This document shows, piece by piece, positions 10,300 to 24,848 of a stretch of DNA of 64,000 nt (within the stretch, counting starts at the first letter, position 1; the number at the start of each line of letters is the position of its first letter). The notes beneath the pieces were generated by a model. It was not told the origin of the DNA, searched no databases, and saw only the letters and a program-made list of their open reading frames with translations. The DNA lies in NCBI GenBank assembly GCA_023525715.1, contig CM042015.1:90935750-90999749 (forward strand). Direction: 5' to 3'. Source of the DNA: Cichorium intybus. Taxonomy: Eukaryota > Streptophyta > Magnoliopsida > Asterales > Asteraceae. The translations under genes and the position numbers were made by a program.

Positions 10300-13246
10300 A
10301 AAAAATCATAAGAACCGCGAAGATAAATTTGGACCTTCAATTTTAAAAAACTTGAGGCTATGATTAATCTGAATTTTTATTGTTTTATTCCAAAAACATG
10401 GTGGCATTTTTTATATTAGTTGGAGCGTTTTCTGCTTTTCTTGTTAAAGGTAAAGTATGCGAGCGTAAGCTTTCATAAATAGCAATATGCTTTAAGTTAT
10501 ATGTTTATTGTAGCATCATAGTTTCATAACTGGTTTTGTGTTACATAAGAAACCCTTATGATACAAAATATCATGTTTGTATAAATAACTTGGTAATTTA
10601 TTTTGTATTATTTTGTCTTTTCTTTGTTTTTGGAAACTAATAAAAAGTATTTTATATTTTATAGAAAACAATGTCCAATAAATTTCTCAACATTGTCAAT
10701 CATCCTTGTTTGAATGTTTTTCAATTAATAAGGGCAGAAAGATTTGAGTTGGAGTGGCATAGAAAAAATAACATCCTTTACTATGGTTTGTTTATAGTAA
10801 GGCATATATAAGTTTACCGTGGTGGTGGATTTGATAATCTTGATGCTGATTTTAGAAACCGAGTTAGATGAACAAAAACCACAATTAAAAGAGTTGAGAA
10901 AGAAGTATGATGGTAAGATATTTTTGTTCGACTTCAAATAGTGCAAACCTAGTTCTTTTAACAAATTTGTTGGACTTGATTAGTTGGAAACTTACAAAAA
11001 GAATAAAATTTATAGTGAATCTTATTTTCATGATGTTGAAGTTAGGGTTCAACATATTGGAGTTGTATAATAGGCGGGTTTTGTGTTGTTGAATACTTTT
11101 GGTTATTTTAGGAATCTCACTACTAGTGTATTATATCATTTTATAACAATGTTACTTGGATATGTATGGTGTGTTGTTAGTTATAGGTTATCTATCGTAG
11201 GTGTGATGTGGTTCAAAAACAATGCTATGTGGATATGTTTGTTTAGTTTTTAAGAACTTGGTTTAGACACATTGTTAGTTTTTAGTAGTTTCATGTTAAA
11301 GATGTGAAATTTAGTACTTTTTGGTTTATAATGATTTGTCTTGATTGTGTGCTAATATACACTATTTTGATGGATATTTTTTTTGTTCTTAAATCTTGTT
11401 AAGTCTTATAAGTAATCTTGTATTAAAAAGTTGGATCACATATTGTTGGATCATAAAACTTTATGATGTAAAATCATATAATAATTTTGGATCATAAAGA
11501 ATATTGAATCATAAACTTCGAATCATGTTTTATTGTACCAGGAAAAGCTTTAAATCTTACAATTAGAAATAATAAAAAATTGCATCATTTTATTTTATCA
11601 TAAAAGTTTAGCATCATACAATTATGGATTGTAATAACTTTAATTATGTTTTTTAATCATACATTTTTGAATCGTAATTTATAAATAGTTCGATCATTAA
11701 TATTTTCTTATTATAAAATACTTCAAAAGTGATAAAAATAAAAACATTTAAATCTTGTAATTTTGTATCATATGAATCATTTTGCATCATAACTTTTGAA
11801 TTATAAATTTAGGATCATAAATATGAATTATTAATCAACATAATCCAAAATTTTATGATTCGTCTTATATTTTTAGATCATAGGCATTATGCATCATAAG
11901 TTTTGGATAATAAATTTTGAAACTTGTATTTCTAGATGTAAAATATACAATAAATAATTTTATTATTGAAAATATACGATGTACTTTGAAATATACATAA
12001 ATATAATAAACTTCTCAAATAAACTGTCCACTTATTAAAGCTCAATAATATGAAAAATATACATAAATACAATAATACACTTATTATGAAACAATGTGTT
12101 ATGATACAAACTATAGTAGTACAATAATAAAACACAATATACTGTTTTAGTTGATTATAGAATTGTCCATTTAAATGTTTAAAACTAGGACATTATCGTC
12201 TTACAAATATACCTAGGTATAGGATTATATTTTTGAAGATCCATTAAACTATAGAACTTGACCTTACAAAATCTACCAGTATGTTATGATTCAAATGGCC
12301 TTTGTGCATTCCAACAACATACTTTCCAACTATATTTATTGGTGCATTATCATGGCCAAAATATATATCACTATAGCATTTTACTTTCCAATGTTATGAT
12401 GCAAGTGATATTTCTATGATCCAAACTTGTAAAAATGATATAATATACTTTTCTTTAGTTGTGTATTGTAAAAGCGATATTCATTCCATGCTACATTATT
12501 CATTATTCACATATTGTTTTTATGAACCAATACAAGTTGTGTTCTAAAAATTGTTATGATCCAAAACATGTTATTATCCAAAAACTGTTATGATCCATAA
12601 GAAAATAGTTAACATTATTTTTGTTATTTAAAATTATATGATACATATATGTTATGATGTAAACCACCATAAGGCTTTAATTATATTCTATAATATAGTA
12701 TGATCATAAACTCTACAATGATCCAGTTTGAATAGTTTATGATCCAATGCTACGAATGAGGTGATAAACAAATAATGATTTTGTATAATCCTATCGAGTA
12801 TAAAACATCAATGATATGATTCAAATTTATTAAGATCCAAAATATGTTATGATTTATAACCCCATAATGCTCCAATTCCAATAATTTTATGATTTAAACA
12901 TGTGATAAACCATAAAATATGTCAAATCAGGGAGTTGATACCAACCATTTTTATGATTAAAACATGTGATAAATCATAAAATGCTCCTATTTATAGAATC
13001 AAACCAACCAAATGTGGTAGTTAATGCCAATAAGATGAACCTGTAGAGCAAGCATATACCCTTAACCATGATCTTTGACATGCAACTTCAAAATAATCGA
13101 CTAGAGCACTCAAATAAGGCTATTACAAACAAATTATACGAACATTTAACAACCACCCGCCATAAACTTTTTAACATGAGAACATCAACCGTAGAGTAAG
13201 TTAAACCATAAATCCATTTATAAAATCAATAACAACACCATAGAAC
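10300..13246. other. Interior of element L, motif-rich and gene-poor
   Basis: No confident coding gene. A short exon-like frame lies at about 10853-10911 (acceptor TTTTAG, donor TGATG|GTAAGA), encoding a Lys/Glu-rich piece (ELDEQKPQLKELRKKYD). From about 11430 to 12965 there are many copies of ATGATCCAAA, GGATCATAAA and ATGATTCAAA variants, the same motif that fills element R. Confidence 0.5.
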
Positions 13247-13378
13247 CTATAATAATGCATATCAATCAAAGAAAAGACACCCTAAGAGTCCCACTAAACA
13301 CAAGATTGAACACCTATAATTATGCATATCAATCAAAGAAAAGACACCCCAAGAGGCCCACTAAACCCCAGATTGAAC
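13247..13378. repeat. 66-bp tandem duplication beside the LINE
   Basis: Two 66-base units with a few differences, each containing GCATATCAATCAAAGAAAAG. They lie in element L just left of the LINE target site. Confidence 0.85.
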
Positions 13379-13409
13379 TGAGAAAGATGAAAACGATGGT
13401 GAAGATGGA

Positions 13410-15688
13410 ATGGTCAAGGAAGATGATGTTGCTAAAGACGATGGTGAAGATGAGGTTGCTGAATATACGAAAAAAGGAGAAGACATGCCGATAAATGTTG
13501 GAGAAGATCGGGAGGGTGGTGAAGATAATTATCCTTCGGCTAATCAAGCACCAAGTTCCACCATTAATAATTCTCACATCGAGCAAGGAGATGGAACCAG
13601 AAAAATTGATGATCAAAAGAAGTTCTCCGGTGACAATCCTGGCAAAAATACAGCCGGCGACATCTTCCTTGCGAGTGGAGCTCAAACGGTTGGTTCCCCT
13701 CAAAGTTCCGATATGTTGAATAATTATGGGGGTAAAATCTCTCTTCAATCTTCTCTTAATTTAGATAATGATTATTGTCCCCCTTATGGCCTTCATGTAG
13801 GAGAATCCTATGTGATTGATGATGACCATTGTCCCACTAGAATTGTTGAATTTCCTTCTAAAACCTCCACATTTACGTATACTAATAGAAAACCGATGCA
13901 CAACCATTCCATTCTTGGACCTCATCCAATTGACTTAGCCCATTTGAAATCTAATCCTATTACTTCAAGTCTTGGACCTCCAACAAATAATTTAGCCCAT
14001 AAAACTAATCTACAACCCAAAGTTTATAATATAGAACACAATGACTCTTTAATAGGCCAAACTACAAAGTCTTTAAACAATATGAATCATCATGTCACTA
14101 ATGAAAAAATTTCTCATGCATTTGACTTTAATCCACATGTCAAAAATGGTAACTTAAATCATGAAAATAATAATAAAATAAAAAATGCTTGGGATCGAAA
14201 AATTCCTTTACTTAATAATTCTCATGCTAATATCATTACTGGTCCCCAAAAACACACTAACGAAAAATTTCGTTTTATTCCTAATCTATGTGATGATATT
14301 AATGTGCCAGTTGATATTCCTCTAAATGCCGTTACTAAAGTCTGTCAAAATTTTGCTCGGACTATCTGTGGTTACTTTGTAGGAAAAAAATGAATTATTC
14401 TGAGGTTCGTTATCTAGCTTCCAAAATGTGGTCTATCCATGGTCTTCAAGATGTCCTTCTAAATGGAAAAGGTGTCTATCTTTTTAAATTTAGTGAAGAT
14501 AATGGTCTTCATCATGTTATCACACATGGACCTTGGACTTTTAAGGGTGCCCCTATTGTGATTCAAAAATGGCGTCCTGGTCTTACTATTCATAAGAACA
14601 ATCATGACAAGCTTCCTCTCTGGATTAAAATCCATGATATTCCCTATGAGGCTTGGAGTGATGATGGTCTTAGCCACATTGCCTCAAAAATTGGTAAACC
14701 TCTTGCTATGGACTCCTATACAGCTAACATGTGCAAGTATGCGGCTGGAAAATCTGTTTATGCTCATGTACTTCTTGAGGTCCCCACAAAAATGAATTGG
14801 GTGGATAAAGTTATTATCTGTATTCCGGATCCTGAGACTCTTGAATTTTCCATCCATACTCTCAGTATTGAATATGAATGGAAACCCCCTATGTGCTCTC
14901 ATTGCATGGTTTATGGTCATGAAACTAACAAATGTATGCATGTCATCTCTAAGACTAATGAAGCTAATACCAAAGATAAAATACCTATTGATCAGGTTAT
15001 AGTATCCTCTCCTATGCAAATTGATGATGGTTTTATGGTGGTTACTAAAAAGAAAATTTTAACGAAACTTAGACCTAATAATGAAAATTCTAATAATGAT
15101 ATTTCGCAAAGTAAGTCTAATAGAAATACCCATAAGGGAAGGATGGCTAAAGAAGTTTCAAAAAACTATGTCTATAATAAAAATAATAATAGTAAAATTA
15201 AGACGAGAACCGACTTTCGCCCTGTCCCTAAAATTTTAAATCCTACCACTACACCTGTCCCTAACAAGAAATGCCCAACCATTAACCTTCAATCTAGTAA
15301 CCCCTCCCACAAGGAACCTATAAATGTTGTAGGTTTTCCTAGCCCTATCCTCCACCTCTCATCCTCTACACCTCCTAAAATATCTAAGCTATCCACTCCT
15401 ATTTTCAACGCCTTTTCTATTTTAGAGTCTTGTTCCAACGATATTACGGATCTCCCTACTCACTCCTCCCATCTCCCTCCTACTCATGCCCCATCCACTC
15501 GTATTCCTGATGATTTTGATCCAGATTCTGCAGACCTTAAGGATAGGGATGAACTCATTGAGGTCGAATCTGATGATGGTGAAACCGCCAAGTTTATCAA
15601 TGATGATATCGAATCTCTTAATGACCATATTGGAATAGCTCAGGCATCCGAGCAGATGGATTCCACCATCAAACCAGTTTCCATATGA
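13410..15688 (+). pseudogene. LINE ORF1 protein (DUF4283 and CCHC), frame changed in an A7 run
   Basis: ORF1 proteins of plant L1-type LINEs bind element RNA in the RNP. The first part (13410-14393) has an acidic, low-complexity N-terminus. The second (14390-15688) carries the DUF4283 domain (from about 14390 to 14880) and a zinc knuckle, CSHCMVYGHETNKC (about 14896-14937). The frames overlap by ATGA after seven A residues (14384-14390), and the second lacks a separate N-terminal domain, so a single ORF with a one-base indel is the simplest reading. A sequencing error in the homopolymer or a real frameshift site is possible. Its stop overlaps the ORF2 start. Confidence 0.8.
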
Positions 15689-18600
15689 CGCACATCGCTG
15701 CCTGGAATACCCGCGGTCTCTGTAAGCCTCCGCATCAGAAAGCTCTGAGAGATCTTATTCGAGATCAAAATCTCAATATTTGTGCTTCCTTAGAGACTCG
15801 TGCTGACTTCTCTAAGCTTCCTCTTATTTGTACGCGTGCTTTTGGGTCCTGGTCTTGGTCGTCTAATGGTCTTTTTAGCCCTAGGGGGACTAGAATTGTG
15901 GTAGCTTGGGACCCCAATGCTATTGATCAGGTTATGCATTTCTACGTTAAAATTCGTGCTTCTAATAAAACTTTCTTCTGCTCTTTCGTCTATGCGCATA
16001 ATAACCACATCCTTCGTCGCTCCCTATGGCATTCTCTTTCTGACCATAAGAAAGTGATTAAAGATGCCCCTTGGATCCTTTTGGGTGATTTCAATGTTGC
16101 CCTTGACATGAAAGATAGCACCAATGGGACTTCTGTTATATCTCGTGCCATGGAGGATTTCAGGGACTGTGTTAATCGCTTGGAGATGGAGGACCTTAAT
16201 TATAAAGGTATCTATTACACATGGACCAAGTCTCCTAATGGTACTGGTGGTATTCTAAAAAAAATTGACCGTGTCATGGGAAATCCGAGTTTCATTGCTT
16301 CTTTCCCCTCTGCATCTGTCAATTTTCTCCCTTATAGGTCTTCTGACCATACTCCTGCTGTGCTTTCTCTTCCTAGTAGATCTATGTTCAGGCCGAAAAC
16401 GTTTAAATTCCCTAACTTCCTGACCTATAAGAATGATTTCAAGCAGGTTGTTGCTGATTCTTGGAATTTCAATATCCCTGGATATAGAATGTTTAAGGTT
16501 TTCCAAAACCTTAAAAACTTGAAAAAACCATTGCGTCATCTTCTTCGTAGTCAGGGCAACATCTTCTCCAAGGTTATCTCCCTCCGTACTGAACTTGATA
16601 GAATTCAGATTGGTCTGGATCGGGACCCTTTCAATAATGATCTTCGTGAAGAACATTGCAGCTATCTCCTTGCTTATAACGAGGCTATTCTTGATGAAGA
16701 GAGGTTTCTGAAACAAAAGGCAAAGGTTGACTGGCTGCGTGAGGGAGATAAAAATTCTGGATTTTTCCACAAAACGGTTAGAAGCCGCTTATCTCGTAGT
16801 CGTATAGATTCTATCCAAGATGCTCATGGAAACTGGATATCGGGGAATGACCTTCCTAACCTTTTTGTTTCCCACTTTAAAAATTTCTTAGGTTCTGCCT
16901 ACACTTCCATTCCTATTCGTGACCCTTGTTCCCTTTTCTCTAATAAGCTCTCCCCTATCCAGTCTGCCGCCATGCTTAATCCTGTTACTGATAAGGAGGT
17001 TAAGGGTGTCATGTTCCAAATGGGAGATGATAAAGCCCCTGGTCCTGATGGCTTCTCGGCTAAGTTCTTCAAGTCGGCCTGGGATATTGTGGGTACTGAT
17101 GTTTGTTTGGCGGTTAAGGAGTTCTTTTCGTCTGGAAAACTTCTTAAGTCTTTCAACAACACCGTTCTTGCTCTGATACCTAAGGTTGACTCTCCTTCCA
17201 AAGTCACTGATTTTCGTCCGATCGCATGCTGTAATGTTGTTTACAAATGTATCAGCAAGATTATTGCGGACTGTATCAAGAATCATCTATCTTGTTTGGT
17301 TGATGATAACCAGTCTGCTTTCATCCCTGGTCGTTTGATTTCTGACAACATTCTTCTTGTCCACGAGCTAATGCGGGATTATCATCGCCACCGTGGTCCA
17401 CCAAGATGTGCTTTTAAGGTCGATATTCAAAAAGCTTATGACACGGTCGACTGGTCTTTTCTTCGCACCATCTTGTTTGGATTTGGTTTCCCAGATCGTA
17501 TGATTGACTGGATCATGACATGTGTTTCTACACCGGCTTACTCTGTAAGTATCAATGGTAACATACATGGTTTTTTCGATGGTAATCGGGGCCTTCGCCA
17601 AGGTGACCCTCTCTCTCCCTATCTCTTCACTCTTGTTATGGAGGTTCTTAACCTTATGATCAAGAGAAAAATTTCTGAATCCGATTCGTTTAAATTCCAC
17701 CGTCAATGTGAGGAACAGAATATCACACATCTATGCTTTGCCGATGATCTTCTCCTCTTCTCTCATGGGGATAGATCTTCGGTAAGCATAATATGTGATT
17801 CCCTGGCTGAATTCTCTGGGGTTTCTGGGCTCCATCCTAATGTTGCAAAAAGCGAAGCCTTTTATTGCAATGTTGGTGATACTACTAGGGCAGCTATTGA
17901 CCATATGGTTGGGTTCCCTGAGGGATCTTTCCCTGTTCGATACCTTGGAATACCTCTTATCACTACCCGTCTTGCCCATAAGGACTGTAAAGGTCTTGTT
18001 GATAAAGTCAAATGTAGGATTAATGACTGGAAAAACAAAACTCTCTCCTTTGCTGGACGTCTTCAGCTTATTCTCTCTGTTCTTTCGTCTATGCAAATCT
18101 ATTGGGCTTCTGTTTTTATTCTTCCTAAATCTATTTCTAAAGACATTGAGAAACTCATGAGGGGTTTTCTCTGGTGCCATGGTGAGTTGATACGTGGTAA
18201 AGCAAAAGTTTCCTGGAAAACTGTGTGTCTCCCTAAGGAACATGGTGGACTTGGAATCCGTAATCTTGCTGTTTGGAATGTTGCTCTTATGGCTTCACAT
18301 GTTTGGAGACTCCTCTCTAAGAAGGATTCCCTTTGGGTCAAGTGGATCCATTCTTACCGTCTTTGTGGACGTAATTTTTGGGATGCCCCAAAAAAATACG
18401 GTTCAGGTTTTGCTTGGCGAAACATCCTTGATATGCGAAGTAAGATAAGAGATTTTATTGTTTCCCAAATTGGTGATGGGTCCTCTACATCCGCTTGGTT
18501 CGATAACTGGCACCCTGCTGGTCCCCTCTCTAAATTCATCTCTGTTCGTGCCATCTGGGCTGCGGGATTCAACCCTGATACTAAGGTTGCTGACCTTGTC

Positions 18601-19293
18601 ATCAACGGATCTTGGGTTCGGCCAGGTCAATGGAGGGACTCCCATCCTAATCTTCTTCCTCAAAACCCTCCTTCTCTTTCCCCTTACGTGCCTGATAAAC
18701 TCCAATGGAGATCTAGAGATGGTAATCTTTCTGATTTTTCTATGCGTTGCGTTTGGCAGTCTATTAGGCCCTATGACCAGCCTGTTGATTGGTATCATCT
18801 GGTTTGGTTCTCCCAAAATATCCCTAGACATGCATTCATTCTTTGGGTTGCTCTTAAAAATCGGCTTAAGACTCATGATAAAATCAAAATCTGGGATATT
18901 AACTCCAATCTCATTTGTGCCTTCTGTGGGGATTGTGCTGATTCCCTTTCCCATCTTTTCTTCGAATGTTCTTTCCCCTCTATGGTTTGGCATGATCTTC
19001 AACATGTCATGAATCTCTCCGTCCCCACTGATAGCTGGTCCGATATCATTAATCATCTCAAACCCGTGTCTAAGATTAAAACCATTTGGTCCATCATTAG
19101 AAGACTGGTGCTTGCTGGAGCAGTTTACCACATCTGGCAGGAAAGAAATTTTCGAATTTTCAAAAAAACAAAAAGATCGTATCATGCGGTCGTGAATAGT
19201 ATTAAGGATGATATCCGTTGTAGACTGCTCAGTCTTTCTATGAAACCTTGTACTAATGTTAATTTGGCTAAAATGATATGGACCATCCCTTAA
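15685..19293 (+). CDS. LINE ORF2: APE-type endonuclease and reverse transcriptase
   Basis: A 1202-residue open frame, a normal full length for plant L1 ORF2. It nicks target DNA and primes reverse transcription there. The endonuclease occupies about residues 1-225, with WNTRGL, ETR, GDFN and SDH motifs. RT spans about 490-760, with IPKV, FRPIACC, QSAFIPGR, KVDIQKAYDTVDW, LRQGDPLSP and the catalytic FADD (about residue 686). The C-terminus has a zf-RVT domain (near 1035-1115, CAFCGDCADSLSHLFFEC). No RNase H follows. The start overlaps the ORF1 stop (ATGA), suggesting termination-reinitiation. No internal stop was found, so this protein could be active. Confidence 0.95.
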   Translation: MTHIAAWNTRGLCKPPHQKALRDLIRDQNLNICASLETRADFSKLPLICTRAFGSWSWSSNGLFSPRGTRIVVAWDPNAIDQVMHFYVKIRASNKTFFCSFVYAHNNHILRRSLWHSLSDHKKVIKDAPWILLGDFNVALDMKDSTNGTSVISRAMEDFRDCVNRLEMEDLNYKGIYYTWTKSPNGTGGILKKIDRVMGNPSFIASFPSASVNFLPYRSSDHTPAVLSLPSRSMFRPKTFKFPNFLTYKNDFKQVVADSWNFNIPGYRMFKVFQNLKNLKKPLRHLLRSQGNIFSKVISLRTELDRIQIGLDRDPFNNDLREEHCSYLLAYNEAILDEERFLKQKAKVDWLREGDKNSGFFHKTVRSRLSRSRIDSIQDAHGNWISGNDLPNLFVSHFKNFLGSAYTSIPIRDPCSLFSNKLSPIQSAAMLNPVTDKEVKGVMFQMGDDKAPGPDGFSAKFFKSAWDIVGTDVCLAVKEFFSSGKLLKSFNNTVLALIPKVDSPSKVTDFRPIACCNVVYKCISKIIADCIKNHLSCLVDDNQSAFIPGRLISDNILLVHELMRDYHRHRGPPRCAFKVDIQKAYDTVDWSFLRTILFGFGFPDRMIDWIMTCVSTPAYSVSINGNIHGFFDGNRGLRQGDPLSPYLFTLVMEVLNLMIKRKISESDSFKFHRQCEEQNITHLCFADDLLLFSHGDRSSVSIICDSLAEFSGVSGLHPNVAKSEAFYCNVGDTTRAAIDHMVGFPEGSFPVRYLGIPLITTRLAHKDCKGLVDKVKCRINDWKNKTLSFAGRLQLILSVLSSMQIYWASVFILPKSISKDIEKLMRGFLWCHGELIRGKAKVSWKTVCLPKEHGGLGIRNLAVWNVALMASHVWRLLSKKDSLWVKWIHSYRLCGRNFWDAPKKYGSGFAWRNILDMRSKIRDFIVSQIGDGSSTSAWFDNWHPAGPLSKFISVRAIWAAGFNPDTKVADLVINGSWVRPGQWRDSHPNLLPQNPPSLSPYVPDKLQWRSRDGNLSDFSMRCVWQSIRPYDQPVDWYHLVWFSQNIPRHAFILWVALKNRLKTHDKIKIWDINSNLICAFCGDCADSLSHLFFECSFPSMVWHDLQHVMNLSVPTDSWSDIINHLKPVSKIKTIWSIIRRLVLAGAVYHIWQERNFRIFKKTKRSYHAVVNSIKDDIRCRLLSLSMKPCTNVNLAKMIWTIP

Positions 19294-19554
19294 CAAATCT
19301 CCTTCTCCTTTTCTCTATATTTCTCTTCTTGTATGTTTTGTTTTTTTGCAGGATGTTTTCCTTTATATTTTTTGTTATGTTTCTATTTCCATGTACTGTT
19401 TTTGGTTTCTAGTTTAGCTTTGTTGTTGTCCTTTGGGGCCTGTCCCAATGGATTTTCTGTTTTTTCCTTTGGTGGGGAGTCCCCAACCTCTTATTGTATT
19501 TATTCTTTTTATTAATAAAATTTGCCAGAGGTACCGTCCTCTTTACCCAAAAAA
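19294..19554 (+). other. LINE 3' untranslated region and A tail
   Basis: About 250 T-rich bases ending in AATAAAATTTGCC and a nine-base A run, part of which may belong to the target duplication. Confidence 0.8.
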
Positions 19555-19566
19555 AAAGATGAAAAC

Positions 19567-20299
19567 AACTAGGAAAATCATGTACTATCTTAGGCATTTC
19601 ATCGACCTGTAATCATCATTAAACATAAGTTGATAACCCTTTTATCATTTAATTTTCATATTGAATCTGCTTAAAGACATATAACCCATATAAAAGCAAC
19701 TAATAAATGGAATTAGCCTAAAGCAATGTAATCTATGAAATCCAAACCGTAAATCAATATTGTAACCTAATAAATTAGAAAACAGATAAAATTTTACCGT
19801 TTTGATTTCAAGATCATGATCAATCATTAAACATAACACAAAATAGATCATAAATTATTTGTATTTGTTTAATCAACAAATTAATGAATTTCGATTTTAG
19901 AATCAACTTTTAATTGATAAAATCGAGTTTTTAACCTAGTAACCATAAAATAAAGTAGAGATCAATTTCCTTTTCCAAATTAGGGTTTTCAATTATGCAT
20001 TGAATCATATCGATTTACAGTCTGAATCAAAATAGTTTATAAAAAAATTATACATGATTTAATAGAGCAATTTGAATTATTGATTCTGTAAAAAAATAGA
20101 GGTTTATGCTGTAAATTCAACTTATTTATGAATTCAATGTAACTAAAACCGATATAATTAAACGAAACTGACTTAATCATATGAGACATCATATAATGTA
20201 GTAAGACTAGGAATATATTTTTTGTTACATAATTTTGGTTTGGATACCATAATATCTCAGTTATACGAGAAGACGACACGTTCAGCTTGGCCTAGCCGA
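19567..20299. other. Right interior of element L, no gene seen
   Basis: AT-rich sequence with no supported open frame. By comparison with R it corresponds to the region upstream of the transposase, read from the minus strand. Confidence 0.5.
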
Positions 20300-20401
20300 A
20301 TCCATATTAGTGTTGACGAAATTGCCCTTAATGAAAATGAGTGGACGAGAATCGTCCTCGCGGTTTTTACTGTTTTTTGAGTTCCTACCTGATCCGGACC
20401 C

Positions 20402-22531
<2,130 letters not shown>

Positions 22532-22610
22532 CCCGTTCCGGTGAGGACTCCAACTTTCATGAGGACGGCGAGGACAATTCTCGTCCAATCAACTTCATTA
22601 AGGGCGTTTA

Positions 22611-23479
22611 CGTCAAATTGGGCCTGCTGGACGGACTGGGCTAAATCAGATGCCAAAGAAGAGCTGAAAGCTTGGGCTGTAAGAAATTGGGCTTCTACTG
22701 GACTCAAATCAGCGCTTAGCCCTAAAATCACTGTCTTCTACGTAAGCTTGATTCAGCTGATTGTGTTCTTTCGTTGCTTCATTCATTAATCGATTTGCTT
22801 CAACTGTTACAAGAAATTGAAGATTACAATTCATTCTGGTTAGTTTATATAAAACAAATTTTGATTAATTGCCTGATTTTACAACTTATTATACGATCGA
22901 ATTCTCTGTTTTTTTATTTCAAACATCGAATCTGCCAAAGCTCAATTGTTGCAAAATCATCAACCTTTTGTTCTTTTTTTTTTTTTGCTGTGAATGTTAC
23001 TAAAATATGTATAATTAGTATGAATCAATGAAATTACTTCGTAAAACTTCACTAATCTTAGAAATTGATGTACGATTATATGCTTTCTTCTGTTTTTATT
23101 TCAAATATCGATTCTGAATGCTTGATTACTAAAAATTAACAAAATTTTGTATGTTTTACCTTTTAATGTTACTAAATATGCATAATTAGTAGTTATCAAT
23201 CAAAATGCTTCTTATTAAAATACAGTAATTTAGGTTTTTCATACTTCAATTTTGTCTATTGTTTGAATTGTAGGTTAAAAACTAGTTTTTATTTCAAAAA
23301 ATTTGTAATTTGTATAAAATCATGCAATAAACATAAAACAAATGTGTCAATTCTTTGATCAACTTCACATTAATAGACATTGATAATAGTAACTAATCAT
23401 CAAAAATTGTTTTCAGTTGTTTCATGAACAATGTTGAATCATTGTGATTGTATATAATTTTTATAGAAAACAATCAGGT
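22611..23479 (+). other. Upstream region of the element R transposase
   Basis: AT-rich, with no supported ORF. The first 130 bases contain a short open stretch that looks like a 5' exon, followed by intron-like sequence. A 5'-untranslated intron is possible. Confidence 0.4.
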
Positions 23480-24848
23480 ATGGATGAGACTTCAATAAAT
23501 ATGGAATTTGCAATGAATGTTGACAATCAAGTAATAGGAATAACCACAACAGAATATGCAATTATTGAATATTTTTCTGGAAACATTGGATCTTCTTCTG
23601 GAAACATTGGATCTTCTTCTGGATATATAGATCCTTCAGTGGCAAATACTGCATCTTCATCTACTTATAGGCATGATCCACTTCAGTATATAAAAGATGG
23701 AATAACATATTAGATTCCAGACGTGGATAACAAACCATATCAAGGACAAACATTTGCTACATTTGAAGAAGGTTTAGCTTTTTACAAGGAATATGCACAT
23801 AAAAGTGGTTTTGAAACAAGATTATCAACTACAAAAACAATAATCGGTGTAGAAGGTTATGGAAGAAGATACATTGTTTGCAATAGGGAAGGCACTAAAA
23901 AGAAGATTGAATATGATACTTTGCAACACCGAAAAAAACAAAAACGTAAACGGGCTTCATTTAGACAACAATGTGGAGCATTTGTGAGACTGAGGGTTAA
24001 TAAGAAAAAAATGTATGGGAGATATACAAAATTAACGAAGCACACAATTATACATTTGTTGATGTAGAGGATCAACATTTTCTAAATTCTGAAAGAAGAA
24101 TCATGTATACACAAATGAAAACCATAAATGATATGTTGAATATCAACATGGGGCCAGCTGCTGCATTCAAATACTTTAAACAATCAAGAGGAGGTTTTGA
24201 GAATATTGGGATTACAGAAACAGATGCTAGAAATTTCAAGCGAGATTTGAATCAATATAAAGAAGAAGCAGATGCAGAGTTTGTAATAGAAAATTTCACT
24301 AGGAAAAAGGAATGTTTACAAAACTTTTCCTTTGACTATAGTATTGGAAGTGAGGGTGAATTAACATGTTTGTTTTGGGCAGATGAGAAGTCAAAAAGAA
24401 ATTATTATGCATTTGGAGATGTTGTCTGTTTTAATGCAACTTACAGAACAAACAAGTAAGTATATATTAATTTATATAATCTTTGTTGAATCATTCCAAA
24501 TAATCGTATTAAAATATTTCTTTCTTTCTCATTACAAATACCGTATGATATTTGTGCCATTTACTGGTATAGATAATCATAAGAGATGTATAACTTTTGG
24601 AGCTGGATTGTTATCAAGTGAAAGCATTGAATCATACAAATGGTTATTAAATAATTTCAAAACAGCTTTTGGAAAAGAAAAAAACGTTATTGTAACAGAT
24701 CAAGACCCTGCTCTTCTACAAGCAGTACCGGCTGTATTTACGTCTGCTAGACATAGATTATGCATGTGGCATATATCCCAAAAGTTTACAGAAAAGGTTA
24801 GCAAATTAACTTTTAAATTTTTTTGGATCATGAAAAATTTAGAAAAAA

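Larger units (their letters stand above)
13395..19554 (+). mobile_element. L1-type LINE, nearly intact
   Basis: A non-LTR retrotransposon of about 6.16 kb, bounded by a 12-bp target duplication AAAGATGAAAAC (13383-13394 and 19555-19566) and ending in a short A tract after TTTACCC. It has two ORFs: ORF1, nucleic-acid binding, with one frame change, and ORF2, endonuclease and RT, fully open. The 5' untranslated part before the ORF1 ATG is only about 15 bases, so the copy may be slightly 5'-truncated. It inserted into element L. Confidence 0.95.
10282..20401. mobile_element. Element L: (TA)n-bounded MULE relative, decayed
   Basis: The left terminus (GGATTTGGTATGAAG, then AACCGCGAAGAT) matches the right terminus of element R read in reverse. 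Similarity continues inward for over 100 bases, including GGTGGCATTTTT (near 10401 in L, near 38050 in R). The right terminus (ending GGACCC at 20401) matches the left terminus of R in reverse, including GACGAGAAT and ATTAAGGGC. L is therefore a family member in the orientation opposite to R. Its coding genes are not recognisable. A LINE (13395-19554) interrupts it, leaving about 4 kb of L. Confidence 0.65.

Noticed and set aside
13329..13748. 139-codon minus-strand open frame
   Set aside because: It crosses the LINE insertion boundary and overlaps ORF1, so it cannot be an ancestral gene.
18403..19296. 297-codon minus-strand open frame
   Set aside because: It lies fully within LINE ORF2 on the other strand and has no domain; it is a shadow frame.
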